From DATCHW01 sp963806045 (lineage in GTDB: Bacteria > Bacteroidota > Ignavibacteria > Tepidaquicellales > Tepidaquicellaceae): a stretch of 64,000 nucleotides of DNA. The stretch's first letter is position 1, and every line of letters starts with the position of its first letter. The stretch lies in assembly GCA_963806045.1 (NCBI GenBank), contig CAWDWP010000002.1, positions 19,189 to 83,188 of the forward strand, read 5' to 3'. Below are positions 35,028-44,919 of the stretch, one piece after another. The position numbers and the translations under genes were made by a program. The notes under the pieces are model-generated. The model did no database searches, had not been told where the DNA came from, and worked only from the letters and a program-made list of their open reading frames with translations.

Positions 35028-35759
35028 ATGGGGAATAATAAAATCAAAGGAAATTCAGTTTTGAGTGTTTTTAAAGTTCCATGGATCATTGATACTCAAA
35101 ATGAAAAAATAAATGCGAATTATTATAATTTACAGCATTTATTCGAGAGTGAGTTATTCATAAAAGACCCGGAATTTGATTCAGAAGCATCTCAGCAAAT
35201 AAAATCCTTGTACCAATATGCTTTAAAAATATCCAATGGAATATATGAACCTGAAGAACTACTTCATGATACTTTCATCAGGGCTTTCCGGTTTTATAAT
35301 AAACATAATAAACAAATTGAATTTGAGTCTTGGCTTAAAATGATAATGCGTAATCGTTTTATCAATCGATACCGTAAACTGAAACAAAGCACGAATGAAA
35401 AAAATCAGGAATTAGAGATACTAAAAGAAAACATTATATCAAATTTAATAAACCCACTGTTAGCTGAGAATAATGAATTTCTTGCATTGTTAGATCTCGA
35501 AATAATTAAAATTATTGCTTCATTTCAGAATGAATTTAAATCTGTAATTATACTTAAATACATAGAAGGATTCAATGAAGCAGAAATTTCGATTTTAATG
35601 GATTATTCAATAGATGAAGTTAAAGGTATTTTATTGGTAAGTAGAAATTATCTCCAGGGGAAACTCATTCATTTTGATAAATATTTTGAATTCGCAAAAG
35701 TAATTAAGTTAAATAAATTAAAAAATACTGAACTTGTTCAAAAATCTGTAAACATGTAA
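35028..35759 (+). CDS. Sigma-70 family (ECF-like) RNA polymerase sigma factor
   Basis: 243 aa. Region 2 is seen as EELLHDTFIRAFRFYNKHNK followed by FESWLKMIMRNRFINRYRK, and region 4 as FKSVIILKYIEGFNEAEISI, then DYSIDEVKGILLVSRNYLQG, a helix-turn-helix that reads the -35 element. A 40-residue N-terminal extension precedes region 2. No anti-sigma gene is adjacent: the next gene is a radical SAM enzyme 109 bases downstream. It may control the following glycan genes or act elsewhere. Confidence 0.82.
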   Translation: MGNNKIKGNSVLSVFKVPWIIDTQNEKINANYYNLQHLFESELFIKDPEFDSEASQQIKSLYQYALKISNGIYEPEELLHDTFIRAFRFYNKHNKQIEFESWLKMIMRNRFINRYRKLKQSTNEKNQELEILKENIISNLINPLLAENNEFLALLDLEIIKIIASFQNEFKSVIILKYIEGFNEAEISILMDYSIDEVKGILLVSRNYLQGKLIHFDKYFEFAKVIKLNKLKNTELVQKSVNM

Positions 35760-35868
35760 ATAAAATACTTGGTTTGCAAATTTCCACCCTTTTTGACCCG
35801 CTTATAGTTCCATAATAATCTCGAATGTTTATTCAATGTTTTTAAATGCGATTAATACTTATATTTAA

Positions 35869-37317
35869 ATGATGAAAGTACTTCTGGTAGCAAGCCCGAA
35901 AAATTATTTCGGAGTAGATATGTTTTTCAGAATTCCCAATTTGGGACTGTGCTCTATTGCAGGAAATATCGATAAGGATCTTGCGGATGTGTATGTGCTT
36001 GATTTACTTGTCTCGGGTAGAAACCCTGAAAAATACTTTACTAGTATTATTAAAAAAATGAATCCTGATATAATAGGGTTCAGTTCCATGATTTTTCAGT
36101 TTAAACAAATGCTATCTTTAGCAAAGTTGGCTAAATCCATATTACCGAATGTGATTGTTGTTTTCGGAGGTTATTATCCTACAATAGATTATGATGTGAT
36201 AGCAGAAAAAGATGAGATGAGGTATATAGATTTTCTAATTAGAGGGGAAGGTGAAATTTCATTCAATGAATTTCTAAAAGCATATAAAAATACAGGTGAT
36301 TTCAGCGCAGTTCCGGGTCTTTCTTATAAAAATAATGGCACCGTTATTCATAATCCTTCCAAATGTCTTGCAAATCTCGATGAAATGAAATTCCCCAACC
36401 GAAGAGCAAGATTGATAACAAAAGGATTTCATTGCATGGGATTCAAAGCAGATGTGATTGAAACATCAAGGGGTTGTACGTACGATTGCAATTTTTGTAG
36501 TATCGGAATGATGTATGGAAAATCGTATAGGAAATATAAATTCGAAAGAGTTTTAGATGATATCAGAGATGCAAGAAGTCTCGGTGCGAAAGCCCTGATG
36601 ATGACGGATGATAATATAACTCTTGATGGAAAACGATTCAAAGAACTATGTGAAGCAATAAAAACTTCGGGACTTAAAGATATAAAATATCTTCTTCAGG
36701 CAAGCATCAGCGGAATAAAAAGAACTCCGGGGCTCGTTAAAGCAATGGCTGATGCAGGGATAAAATGGGTATTTCTTGGAATCGAAAATGCCCTTGAGTC
36801 TGCATTGGAATCGATGAACAAAGGAAATCAGTTTGAAATTGCTGATACCGTTGAAGTTATAAATGAATTAAGAGCTAACAAGATTATAGTAATAGGAGGA
36901 TTCATTTTAGGTAATCCTGATGATAATGAACAATCATTACTCGCAAATTATGAATTTGCGAGGAAGTTGAAAATTGATTTGCCTGTATTTAATACTATTA
37001 CACCTTATCCTAAAACTCCGATAAGGGCTGAACTGCTGGAAATGGGATTGATAACAAATCCTGATGATTACACCCGTTATGATTGCTGGGAAGTGAACGT
37101 AAAGACTAAACACTTGTCGACAGAGCAGATTTATAAAATCAGGGATAAAATGAATACCCGTTATCCGGTAAAATCAGGTTCTATTTTCAATTTAATGAAA
37201 GAATTTCCGGCATATTTTGCAAAGTTGATTCCTAAATGGATAATTATAAAACCATCTGATGTTATAAAAGTCGTTTATCACGGGTTTACTAAATCCCCAC
37301 CACTGAATAATTTATAA
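35869..37317 (+). CDS. B12-binding radical SAM protein
   Basis: 482 aa. The N-terminus (MMKVLLVASPKNYFG, PDIIGFSSMIFQF, VVFGGYYPTIDYD) is a B12-binding-like Rossmann domain; residues ~195-420 form the radical SAM barrel with the [4Fe-4S] motif TSRGCTYDCNFCSIGMM (CxxxCxxC) and GAKALMMTDDNIT. The architecture is that of hopanoid/anaerobic methyl or ring-forming enzymes (HpnJ/BchE type), a large group with many reactions. Substrate unknown. It stands between a sigma factor and the mannan-type cluster, without a tight operon link to either. Confidence 0.82.
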   Translation: MMKVLLVASPKNYFGVDMFFRIPNLGLCSIAGNIDKDLADVYVLDLLVSGRNPEKYFTSIIKKMNPDIIGFSSMIFQFKQMLSLAKLAKSILPNVIVVFGGYYPTIDYDVIAEKDEMRYIDFLIRGEGEISFNEFLKAYKNTGDFSAVPGLSYKNNGTVIHNPSKCLANLDEMKFPNRRARLITKGFHCMGFKADVIETSRGCTYDCNFCSIGMMYGKSYRKYKFERVLDDIRDARSLGAKALMMTDDNITLDGKRFKELCEAIKTSGLKDIKYLLQASISGIKRTPGLVKAMADAGIKWVFLGIENALESALESMNKGNQFEIADTVEVINELRANKIIVIGGFILGNPDDNEQSLLANYEFARKLKIDLPVFNTITPYPKTPIRAELLEMGLITNPDDYTRYDCWEVNVKTKHLSTEQIYKIRDKMNTRYPVKSGSIFNLMKEFPAYFAKLIPKWIIIKPSDVIKVVYHGFTKSPPLNNL

Positions 37318-37518
37318 TCGTTCTGATAACTCCACTGCAACATTCGATTATAGATTTAATCAATTATATGTCTTAAACTAATTTAAACTTGAAATTTATA
37401 ATCTTAACAATTAAGTTTATTCTAAAGATACTATCGTAATCTAAATGGTATTTAATAATATATTTTAAAATACAAATTGAATATTTAATTATATAATTAA
37501 TATGAAATTATTAACTAT

Positions 37519-39759
37519 ATGAAGCTGGCATTTATAGGGACATATCCACCTCAGAAATGCGGTATTGGTACATTTACAAATAACCTCCTGAAATCAATTG
37601 CTGAAAACTTGGGCTATGAAAGTTTGTTTCCGAATATTTCAGTAATTGCAGTAAGTGATATGGAACAGGATTATAATTATCCACCTGAAGTGACATTAGT
37701 AATTAACCGGAGTAACCAGCGTGATTATATAAGTGCGGCAAAGTATTTAAATTATAATAATTTTGATGCTTGTATTATTGAACACGAATTCGGGATTTTT
37801 GGAGGTGAAAGCGGAGTATATATACTCTCGCTTGTAAGCAGACTTGAAATTCCACTTATTGTAACATTTCATACAGTCATTAAAGAGCCTACGCACGTAC
37901 AAAAAGTGATTGTTCAGGAATTAGCGAAGAAGTCCCATAAGATAATCGTAATGAGCAAAAGAGCAGTTGAATTTTTACTAAATATTTACAAAGTTTTAGG
38001 CGATAAAATTAAAATTATCGAACACGGCGTTCCTGTGAGCAAAGGATTCCGTACAGATGCTATACGTGAGAAATTTAATTTCGGGAATAATATTGTACTC
38101 TTCACTTTCGGTTTATTAAGCCGGAATAAAGGTATTGAAACGGTTATAAAAGCTTTACCTGCAATTGTTGAAAAACATAAAAATATTCTATACATCGTCC
38201 TTGGAAATACTCACCCAAGTGTTTTAAGACACGATGGAGAGGAATACAGAGAATATTTAATTAGATTGGTGAAAGAGAACAATCTTGAAAAATATGTTTA
38301 CTTTTATAAGAACTTTATACCTGAAGAGCAATTGATGGAATATTTATATGCAATTGACATCTATATCACACCATATTTGAACGAAGCTCAGATAACAAGC
38401 GGAACATTGTCCTATGCTATTGGAGCCGGTACAGCTGTGATTTCAACTCCATACTGGCATGCACAGGAACTTCTAGCAGATGGGAGAGGATTGCTTTTTG
38501 ATTTTCACGATCATGAACAACTTACTAAAATACTTCTTGATTTACTTGATAATCAACACAAAATTGAGACACTTCGCGAAACCGCGTATGAATATGGACA
38601 TAAACTCAGGTGGCCAAAAATCGGTGCTATTTACCTCATCGTTATAAAAGAAGCAATAAGTAAATTTGCATATCTTCAAAAAGAAAAGCAGACCATACTA
38701 GATCCGCTTTTATTGCCGGATTTTTCTCTCGAACATATAAAAAATCTTACTGATGATACCGGCATTGTTCAACACGCTAAGTATGGAATCCCTAACCTGA
38801 AAGAAGGGTATTGTTTGGATGATAATGCTAGAGCACTATTAATGGTCACTATGGAATATTATACAAGAAATTCTAATGAATCTCTCAATCTGATGCCAAT
38901 TTACCTCAGTTACATTCATTATATGCAGAATGATGACGGGACTTTCAAAAACTTTTTAAGCTATAACAGAAATTATCTTGACCAAGTAGGCTCTGAGGAT
39001 TCATTCGGGAGAACAATATGGGCTTTGGGTTACACTATTTGTCATTCACCTAATGAATCTTATTTTTATATTAGTTTAGACATTTTTAACAAATCTGTTC
39101 CGAACTTTATTCATTTAAAGCATATCAGAGGAATAGCAAATACTATTATTGGAATTTCTTATTATTTGAAGCATTTCCCGGATGATGAATCGGTGAAAAA
39201 TATTTTAAGAACTTTATCTCGAAAACTCGTAACTATTTATAAGAAAAATAAATCTGAGAACTGGAATTGGTTTGAAAACATTGTTACTTACGATAATGCC
39301 ATTATTCCGCTTTCATTATTTGCAGCATTTAAAATCTTAAATGAAAATGATACACTAAGTGCCGCAATAGAGACAACAGCTTTTCTTGAAAAAATTACTT
39401 TGCAGAACAATTATTTAAGTCCTGTGGGCAGCAATGGATGGTATCCTAAAAATGGAATATGTGCCAGATATGCCCAGCAATCAATTGATGTTATGGGGAT
39501 GGTGATGCTTTTTTTCAAAGCTTATCAGGTTACGAAGGATAATACATACTTGGATAAAATGTTTACATCTTATATGTGGTATCTTGGAAAGAATGATTTG
39601 AATATTGCTGTTTATGATTTCAAATCAGGAGGTTGTAACGATGGACTTGAAGAGTACGGGGTAAATAAAAACAAAGGAGCCGAAAGCTCTCTTGCATATT
39701 TGATTTCACATCTGATTGTACTTAAATCATTTGAGCTTGAATATGAATATGAAAAATAA
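37519..39759 (+). CDS. GT4 glycosyltransferase with C-terminal helical domain
   Basis: 746 aa. Residues 1-375 are a GT-B fold family 4 transferase: GTYPPQKCGIGTFTNNLL at the start, KIIEHGVP, FTFGLLSRNKGIETVIKALP, and the donor-binding QITSGTLSYAIGAGTAVIST. Residues ~380-746 form a second, mostly helical domain (GYCLDDNARALLMV, GSEDSFGRTIWALGY, CARYAQQSIDVMGM), likely an (alpha/alpha) barrel that resembles glycoside-processing domains. It is followed by a GH130 phosphorylase 34 bases later and a second GT4, so it probably builds or remodels a mannose-containing glycan. Confidence 0.8.
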   Translation: MKLAFIGTYPPQKCGIGTFTNNLLKSIAENLGYESLFPNISVIAVSDMEQDYNYPPEVTLVINRSNQRDYISAAKYLNYNNFDACIIEHEFGIFGGESGVYILSLVSRLEIPLIVTFHTVIKEPTHVQKVIVQELAKKSHKIIVMSKRAVEFLLNIYKVLGDKIKIIEHGVPVSKGFRTDAIREKFNFGNNIVLFTFGLLSRNKGIETVIKALPAIVEKHKNILYIVLGNTHPSVLRHDGEEYREYLIRLVKENNLEKYVYFYKNFIPEEQLMEYLYAIDIYITPYLNEAQITSGTLSYAIGAGTAVISTPYWHAQELLADGRGLLFDFHDHEQLTKILLDLLDNQHKIETLRETAYEYGHKLRWPKIGAIYLIVIKEAISKFAYLQKEKQTILDPLLLPDFSLEHIKNLTDDTGIVQHAKYGIPNLKEGYCLDDNARALLMVTMEYYTRNSNESLNLMPIYLSYIHYMQNDDGTFKNFLSYNRNYLDQVGSEDSFGRTIWALGYTICHSPNESYFYISLDIFNKSVPNFIHLKHIRGIANTIIGISYYLKHFPDDESVKNILRTLSRKLVTIYKKNKSENWNWFENIVTYDNAIIPLSLFAAFKILNENDTLSAAIETTAFLEKITLQNNYLSPVGSNGWYPKNGICARYAQQSIDVMGMVMLFFKAYQVTKDNTYLDKMFTSYMWYLGKNDLNIAVYDFKSGGCNDGLEEYGVNKNKGAESSLAYLISHLIVLKSFELEYEYEK

Positions 39760-39793
39760 TTGATCTTAACGAAATAATTTTGAATTAAGACAT

Positions 39794-40723
39794 ATGTCAC
39801 TAATAAAGCGTTACAGTGAAAATCCCATTCTCACCAAGGATGATGTCCCCTATGAAGTTGCAACTGTACATAATGCAGGTGCGGTCAAGTTTGGAGATAA
39901 ATACATTTTGCTCTTTCGTTCACACCTTTTAAATGGGCGAAGCGTCATTGGTATCGCTGAAAGCATTGATGGATTCAATTTCAGAGTTCGCAATGAACCA
40001 TTTATGATTCCTTCGGAATTAGGAGAGTTTGAACTCTATGAAGAATATGGAGTTGAAGATCCAAGAATAACTTATTTAGATGGTGAATATCTTATTACTT
40101 ATAGTGCTTATTCACGATATGGAGTTCGAATCGGACTTGCGAAAACGAAGGACTTTAAAACTGTCGAAAGATTTTCCCTCATAACTGAAGCCGATTATAG
40201 AAATGTTGTTATTTTTCCTGAAAAGTTTAATGGTCTGTATGTTCGTCTCGATCGTCCTCATTCAGAAATTACTCCATGGTCAATTTGGATTTCATATTCA
40301 CCTGATTTGAAGCATTGGGGAGATTCAAAAGTTATTATGCGTCCTGTTAAATATCATTGGGACGAAATGAAAATTGGTCCCGGAGCACCTCCTATTAAAA
40401 CAAAAAAAGGATGGTTAAGTATTTATCACGGAGTATTTCCTACGATGGATGGAAGTGTATACAGATTGGGTGTTGCATTACATGACTTAAATGACCCTTC
40501 ATTAATTCTTGGAGTCGGAGACAAATGGATACTTCAACCCGAAGAAGTCTACGAAATAACAGGTTATGTCCACAATGTAGTTTTCACTTGTGGTGCTATA
40601 CCGGAATCTGACGGAATTGTCAAAATCTACTGGGGAGGTGCCGATAAAGTGATGTGTGTAGGAGAAGCTGTGTTGGATGAACTTGTTAATTATTGTTTAA
40701 AAGATTCTAGGGATGCATTATGA
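39794..40723 (+). CDS. GH130-family beta-mannoside phosphorylase
   Basis: 309 aa, about the usual length of short GH130 proteins. NPILTKDDVPYEVATVHNAG, the acid Asp in YGVEDPRITYLDGEY, DRPHSEITPWSIW and GPGAPPIKTKKGWLSIYHG are typical five-bladed propeller motifs of the family. GH130 enzymes phosphorolyse beta-1,2- or beta-1,4-linked mannosides to mannose 1-phosphate, or run in reverse to build them. There is no signal peptide, so it works in the cytoplasm. Its ATG lies 34 bases after the GT4, and its end overlaps the next GT4 by 4 bases, implying coupled expression. Linkage specificity cannot be read from the sequence by eye. Confidence 0.87.
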   Translation: MSLIKRYSENPILTKDDVPYEVATVHNAGAVKFGDKYILLFRSHLLNGRSVIGIAESIDGFNFRVRNEPFMIPSELGEFELYEEYGVEDPRITYLDGEYLITYSAYSRYGVRIGLAKTKDFKTVERFSLITEADYRNVVIFPEKFNGLYVRLDRPHSEITPWSIWISYSPDLKHWGDSKVIMRPVKYHWDEMKIGPGAPPIKTKKGWLSIYHGVFPTMDGSVYRLGVALHDLNDPSLILGVGDKWILQPEEVYEITGYVHNVVFTCGAIPESDGIVKIYWGGADKVMCVGEAVLDELVNYCLKDSRDAL

Positions 40724-41733
40724 AAGTCGCAATTTTATCTCCCGTTGTTTGGCGAACTCCTCCGCGAAATTATGGTCCATGGGAGCAGGTCGCTTCAAAT
40801 ATTGCAGAAGGGCTGGTTGAAAAGGGGATTGGCGTTACACTATTTGCAACCGGGGATTCTGTTACAAATGGTAAGCTGAATTTTATTATTGAAAAACCAA
40901 CCGGTGAAAATCCTGAAGTGGACTATAAAGTATGTGAGTGTTCACATATTAGCTATATGATGGAATGTGCATCAAAATTTGATATTATTCATAACAACTA
41001 TGACTTTCTCCCACTCACTTATTCACGCCTGATAAAAACTCCGATGATAACTACCATTCACGGATTTTCTTCCCCAAAAATTATTCCTGTTTATAAAAGA
41101 TACAATGATATCTGCTCGTATGTTTCAATAAGCAATTCTGATCGCAGCCCTGAGCTTGAATATATAACCACTATTTATAATGGCATTAATGAAAAAGAAT
41201 TCACTTTTAAAGAGAAACATGGAGATTACCTTTTATTCTTCGGGCGAATTCATCATGAGAAAGGAACACACGAATGCATTCAGATTGCAAAGAAGTCAGG
41301 AATGAAATTGATAATCGCAGGACTAATACAGGATGAAAAATATTTCAATGATAAAGTAAAACCATATTTAAACAATGAAGATATAATTTACGTTGGTAAT
41401 GCGGATCCGACAAAAAGAAATAATCTCCTTGGTGGAGCCTATGCATTGCTCCATCCCATAAATTTTGAAGAACCTTTTGGCTTAAGTGTTGTTGAATCAT
41501 TTTTTTGCGGAACCCCTGTAGTTGCATTCAACAGAGGCTCGATGAAAGAATTGATATCGAATTGTAAAACAGGTTTCTTAGTATCGGATTTAAATGAAGC
41601 GGTCGAGTCAATAAAATTTATTTCCGGAATCAAACGAATTGATTGCCGTATTTGGGCAGAAACAAATTTCACTCGCTCAATTATGACTGATAGGTATATC
41701 GATGTTTATAAAGAAATCCTTAGGACTAAATAA
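40720..41733 (+). CDS. GT4-family glycosyltransferase
   Basis: 337 aa GT-B protein: MKVAILSPVVWRTPPRNYGP with the acceptor-side loop, TIYNGINEKEF, LLFFGRIHHEKGTHECIQIA, and the donor site EPFGLSVVESFFCGTPVVAFNRGSMKEL. The ATG overlaps the stop of the GH130 gene (ATGA), so the two proteins are probably made in equal amounts. It most likely transfers a nucleotide-activated hexose (mannose is suggested by the neighbours) onto an oligosaccharide acceptor. Last gene of this rightward run; the following gene is on the other strand. Confidence 0.87.
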   Translation: MKVAILSPVVWRTPPRNYGPWEQVASNIAEGLVEKGIGVTLFATGDSVTNGKLNFIIEKPTGENPEVDYKVCECSHISYMMECASKFDIIHNNYDFLPLTYSRLIKTPMITTIHGFSSPKIIPVYKRYNDICSYVSISNSDRSPELEYITTIYNGINEKEFTFKEKHGDYLLFFGRIHHEKGTHECIQIAKKSGMKLIIAGLIQDEKYFNDKVKPYLNNEDIIYVGNADPTKRNNLLGGAYALLHPINFEEPFGLSVVESFFCGTPVVAFNRGSMKELISNCKTGFLVSDLNEAVESIKFISGIKRIDCRIWAETNFTRSIMTDRYIDVYKEILRTK

Positions 41734-41786
41734 ATATTAAATGATTTGCTATTAGAAGTGACAGTAAACAAGAGAATGAATTTTAA

Positions 41787-43253
41787 TTAATCTTTCTCTT
41801 TTAGTTTCTCCAAAAGAATATTTATATTAACGGTTGCAAACGAAGATGCATAATCTGAAATTGCATAAGGGATTATCAGTTCATTATTTTGAATAATTGC
41901 TCCGCAAGAATAAACGACATTAGGAACATAACCTTCTCTTTCATCTTCGTTCGGGACAATCAATGGTTCTTTCAATGTTCCTATAACTTTTGTCGGATCT
42001 TTTAAATCAAGCAAAATAGCACCTATACAATACTTCCTTAGCTGGCCGACACCGTGTGTAATCACAAGCCATCCTTCCGATGTCTCAATCGGAGACCCGC
42101 AGTTGCCAATCTGAATTAATTCCCAGTTATATTTTGGTTCTAAAAGAAGTGTGGAAGAATCCCACAGTGTAACACTGTCCGAAAACATAATATAATGACT
42201 TATTCCATCAATCCGTGAAAGCATTGCATATAGACCATTTATTTTCCTCGGGAAAAGTGCAAAATTCTTATCTCTTATACATTCACCATGGAACGGAAGA
42301 TTCTTAAAATGGTAAAAATCTTTAGTTTCAATAAGTTTAGGAAGAATTGTGTAACCATCAAATGCAGTATAAGTTGCATAGTAAGTTATTTCTCCATTAT
42401 CATCTATGAATTTTACAAATCTGGCATCTTCTATACCTTTGCTTTCCGTGCTGGAAACAGGGAAAATTACCCTTTCGGAAATATCTGTATCCTGGGAAAA
42501 AACTACTTCATAATGTGATTTGGCAAGCCACATCATTTGTTTAATGGTTTTCTGCTGATCAAGATTAAGCTTTTTTGTATCACGGATAAAATTCACTAAA
42601 TTTCTGAGTTCTGTATAACTAAAAAGTCCTCCCAGCTTTTCTAAAATATCTGTTGAAATATCATTATGAATTTCATGTTCCTGAAGGATAACAAGAAATT
42701 CTTTTTTGTTGAATATATGATCTTTAATCATTTCTGCTTCTGCGACATAATTCCCTTTAGGATCAAAATAAATATTATTATTCTTGTCAATGATACCGCT
42801 TCTGAAAACTATCGATGAAATATGACTTTCTCCTGTTGCTCTATAACTGACAATAATTCTTTTTTGTCCTTCTTCAAGCGATGTTTGATCAGGATGCTCC
42901 AGGATAGAGGGATTGAACAATGCTGCAGACTCAATTGAATACTCCATAGTAAAAAAAGAACCAATTAAAAGTCGCTTTGATGATGACATTTTTTCAAGAT
43001 TTGGGGAAATCTCATTTACAAAATGTGCTACTTTAGCAAAATTAGTCAGAAATATTTTTATGATATTTCTGTGTCTTTTTGCGAATTCTCTTAAAACCTG
43101 ATCCAACGCAATCTGGGCTTCTTGATCATTCATATTCAAAATCTTTGTAATAATGGATTTTGCTTTCAATTCAGTATGTTCAAAAAGTCTTGTTATAACC
43201 CTTTTTGAGTCAGGATAAAATCGTTCTTTCTTTCTGTTTACTGTTATTCTCAT
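41787..43253 (-). CDS. Second GH130-family phosphorylase, long form
   Basis: 488 aa. The C-terminal ~300 residues carry the GH130 propeller motifs SKGIEDARFV (catalytic Asp), YTAFDGYTILPKLIET, NCGSPIETSEGWLVITHG and VPNVVYSCGAI. The first ~180 residues are a helical extension missing from the short enzyme at 39794. The gene is convergent with the GT4 gene, 53 bases away, and divergent from cydA. It is similar in type but not a close copy of the other GH130, so the two probably have different chain-length or linkage preferences. Cytoplasmic. Confidence 0.85.
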   Translation of the reverse strand: MRITVNRKKERFYPDSKRVITRLFEHTELKAKSIITKILNMNDQEAQIALDQVLREFAKRHRNIIKIFLTNFAKVAHFVNEISPNLEKMSSSKRLLIGSFFTMEYSIESAALFNPSILEHPDQTSLEEGQKRIIVSYRATGESHISSIVFRSGIIDKNNNIYFDPKGNYVAEAEMIKDHIFNKKEFLVILQEHEIHNDISTDILEKLGGLFSYTELRNLVNFIRDTKKLNLDQQKTIKQMMWLAKSHYEVVFSQDTDISERVIFPVSSTESKGIEDARFVKFIDDNGEITYYATYTAFDGYTILPKLIETKDFYHFKNLPFHGECIRDKNFALFPRKINGLYAMLSRIDGISHYIMFSDSVTLWDSSTLLLEPKYNWELIQIGNCGSPIETSEGWLVITHGVGQLRKYCIGAILLDLKDPTKVIGTLKEPLIVPNEDEREGYVPNVVYSCGAIIQNNELIIPYAISDYASSFATVNINILLEKLKEKD

Positions 43254-43313
43254 TTAGTATTGATTCATCAATGTTTTTAACTTAATCTAATGAGTTGATA
43301 ATTTAAATACAAA

Positions 43314-43348
43314 TATAAAATATAAAATATAAAATATAAAATATAAAA
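43314..43348. repeat. Five tandem TATAAAA units in the GH130/cydA intergenic region
   Basis: Five perfect copies of a 7-base unit, TATAAAA, between the divergent GH130 (start 43253) and cydA (start 43533) genes. This is the only clear short tandem repeat outside genes in the window. The unit resembles a -10 element, so copy number could alter promoter strength. Confidence 0.85.
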
Positions 43349-43532
43349 CGAATTTATTGAATTTACCTTTAAATTGAAATTTAAAAAAAACAATTTGAAA
43401 TTAAATCAGAATATTTAACATAATTCTGAAATTTTAAGTATTTTTGAAAGATAAATAATTGTACAATTTTTATTAAAATAATCAAAAATTATTAAATATT
43501 TAAATAAATAACAGCAATGAAAATTTAATAAT

Positions 43533-44915
43533 ATGGATACTGAATTATTAGCTCGAATTCAATTCGCTTTTACAATCGCTTTTCACTACATATATCCTCC
43601 TTTAAGCATAGGATTAGGTCTGTTACTGGTCTTCATGGAGGGAATGTATTTGAAAACGGGAAATAAAATTTATGAGAGCATAACACGGTTCTGGATTAAA
43701 GTATTTGCTTTAATATTTGCAATTGGTGTTGCAACAGGAATTGTTATGGAATTTGAATTTGGAACAAACTGGTCTACTTATTCAAGATTTGTAGGGGATG
43801 TTTTTGGAAGTGCTCTTGCTGCTGAAGGTATTTTTGCTTTTTTTTTAGAATCTGGTTTCCTGGCTATACTGGTCTTTGGTTGGAACCGCGTATCATCAAG
43901 GATGCACTTTTTCTCTACCTTGATGGTCTCACTCGGATCTATGTTAAGTGCAGTATGGATTATAGTTGCAAATTCCTGGCAACAAACCCCTGCCGGATAT
44001 CACCTTGTGAATAATGGAGGAGTTATTAGGGCGGAGATAACTGATTTTTGGGCATTGCTATTTAATCCATCTTCCATTGATAGATTATTGCATACATTAT
44101 CAGGAGCATGGTTAGCGGGAGCATTTTTTGTTATTAGCGTATCTGCATACTATATTCTTAAAGGCAAATATCTGGATTTTGCAAAAAAGTCAATAGTAAT
44201 TGCATTATCTCTTGCAATTTTCGCTTCTCTATTTCAACTTTTCACGGGTGACCGCAGTGCAATAGGTATTAGTGTAAATCAACCCGCCAAACTAGCTGCA
44301 TTTGAAGGACACTTTGATTCCAATCCGGCACCGATTTATCTGTTTGGATGGGTAAATGAAAAGGAACAAAAAGTAAGTTTTGGAATAAAAATCCCGGGTA
44401 TGTTAAGTTATTTAATCCACGGAGATATGGAAAAATCCGTTTTGGGACTGAATGATATCAAACAGGATGAAAGACCTCCGGTGAATCTTGTATTTCAATC
44501 GTATCATATAATGGTGGCAATTGGTTTTACTCTAATTGGAATAAGTCTTTTGTCGTTACTGATGTTAAGAAAAGAAAAATTATTTAAAAAGAAATGGATG
44601 ATAAAGCTGCTTGTAATTTCTGTGTTACTGCCTCAGATAGCAAATCAGCTTGGTTGGATATCTGCTGAAGTCGGGAGACAGCCCTGGATTGTTTATGGAT
44701 TGTTAAAAACAAAAGATGCGTTTTCGAAGTCGGTGAGTTCCGGAGAAATTATTTTCTCCCTGACCTTATTTACTCTTATTTATCTATTACTCTTCATATT
44801 ATTCATTTTTCTTCTTGACCGGAAGATAAAGCACGGACCGGATGAATATTCTGAATCTGACAATGTTTATTCAGAAAACAAGATGATATTCAATAAATCT
44901 AAACAAGGGGTTTAA
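43533..44915 (+). CDS. cydA: Cytochrome bd ubiquinol/menaquinol oxidase subunit I
   Basis: 460 aa membrane protein with about nine helices. IAFHYIYPPLSIGLGLLL holds the N-terminal heme-ligand His, VMEFEFGTNWSTYSRFVGDV is the conserved helix segment, and GWISAEVGRQPWIVYGLLKT ends the core. The region between FTGDRSAIGISVNQPAK and RPPVNLVFQSYHIMVAIG is short, which points to the short Q-loop type. With CydB it reduces O2 to water at high affinity in the inner membrane. It is 4 bases before cydB. The Shine-Dalgarno is weak. Confidence 0.93.
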   Translation: MDTELLARIQFAFTIAFHYIYPPLSIGLGLLLVFMEGMYLKTGNKIYESITRFWIKVFALIFAIGVATGIVMEFEFGTNWSTYSRFVGDVFGSALAAEGIFAFFLESGFLAILVFGWNRVSSRMHFFSTLMVSLGSMLSAVWIIVANSWQQTPAGYHLVNNGGVIRAEITDFWALLFNPSSIDRLLHTLSGAWLAGAFFVISVSAYYILKGKYLDFAKKSIVIALSLAIFASLFQLFTGDRSAIGISVNQPAKLAAFEGHFDSNPAPIYLFGWVNEKEQKVSFGIKIPGMLSYLIHGDMEKSVLGLNDIKQDERPPVNLVFQSYHIMVAIGFTLIGISLLSLLMLRKEKLFKKKWMIKLLVISVLLPQIANQLGWISAEVGRQPWIVYGLLKTKDAFSKSVSSGEIIFSLTLFTLIYLLLFILFIFLLDRKIKHGPDEYSESDNVYSENKMIFNKSKQGV

Positions 44916-44919
44916 AATA

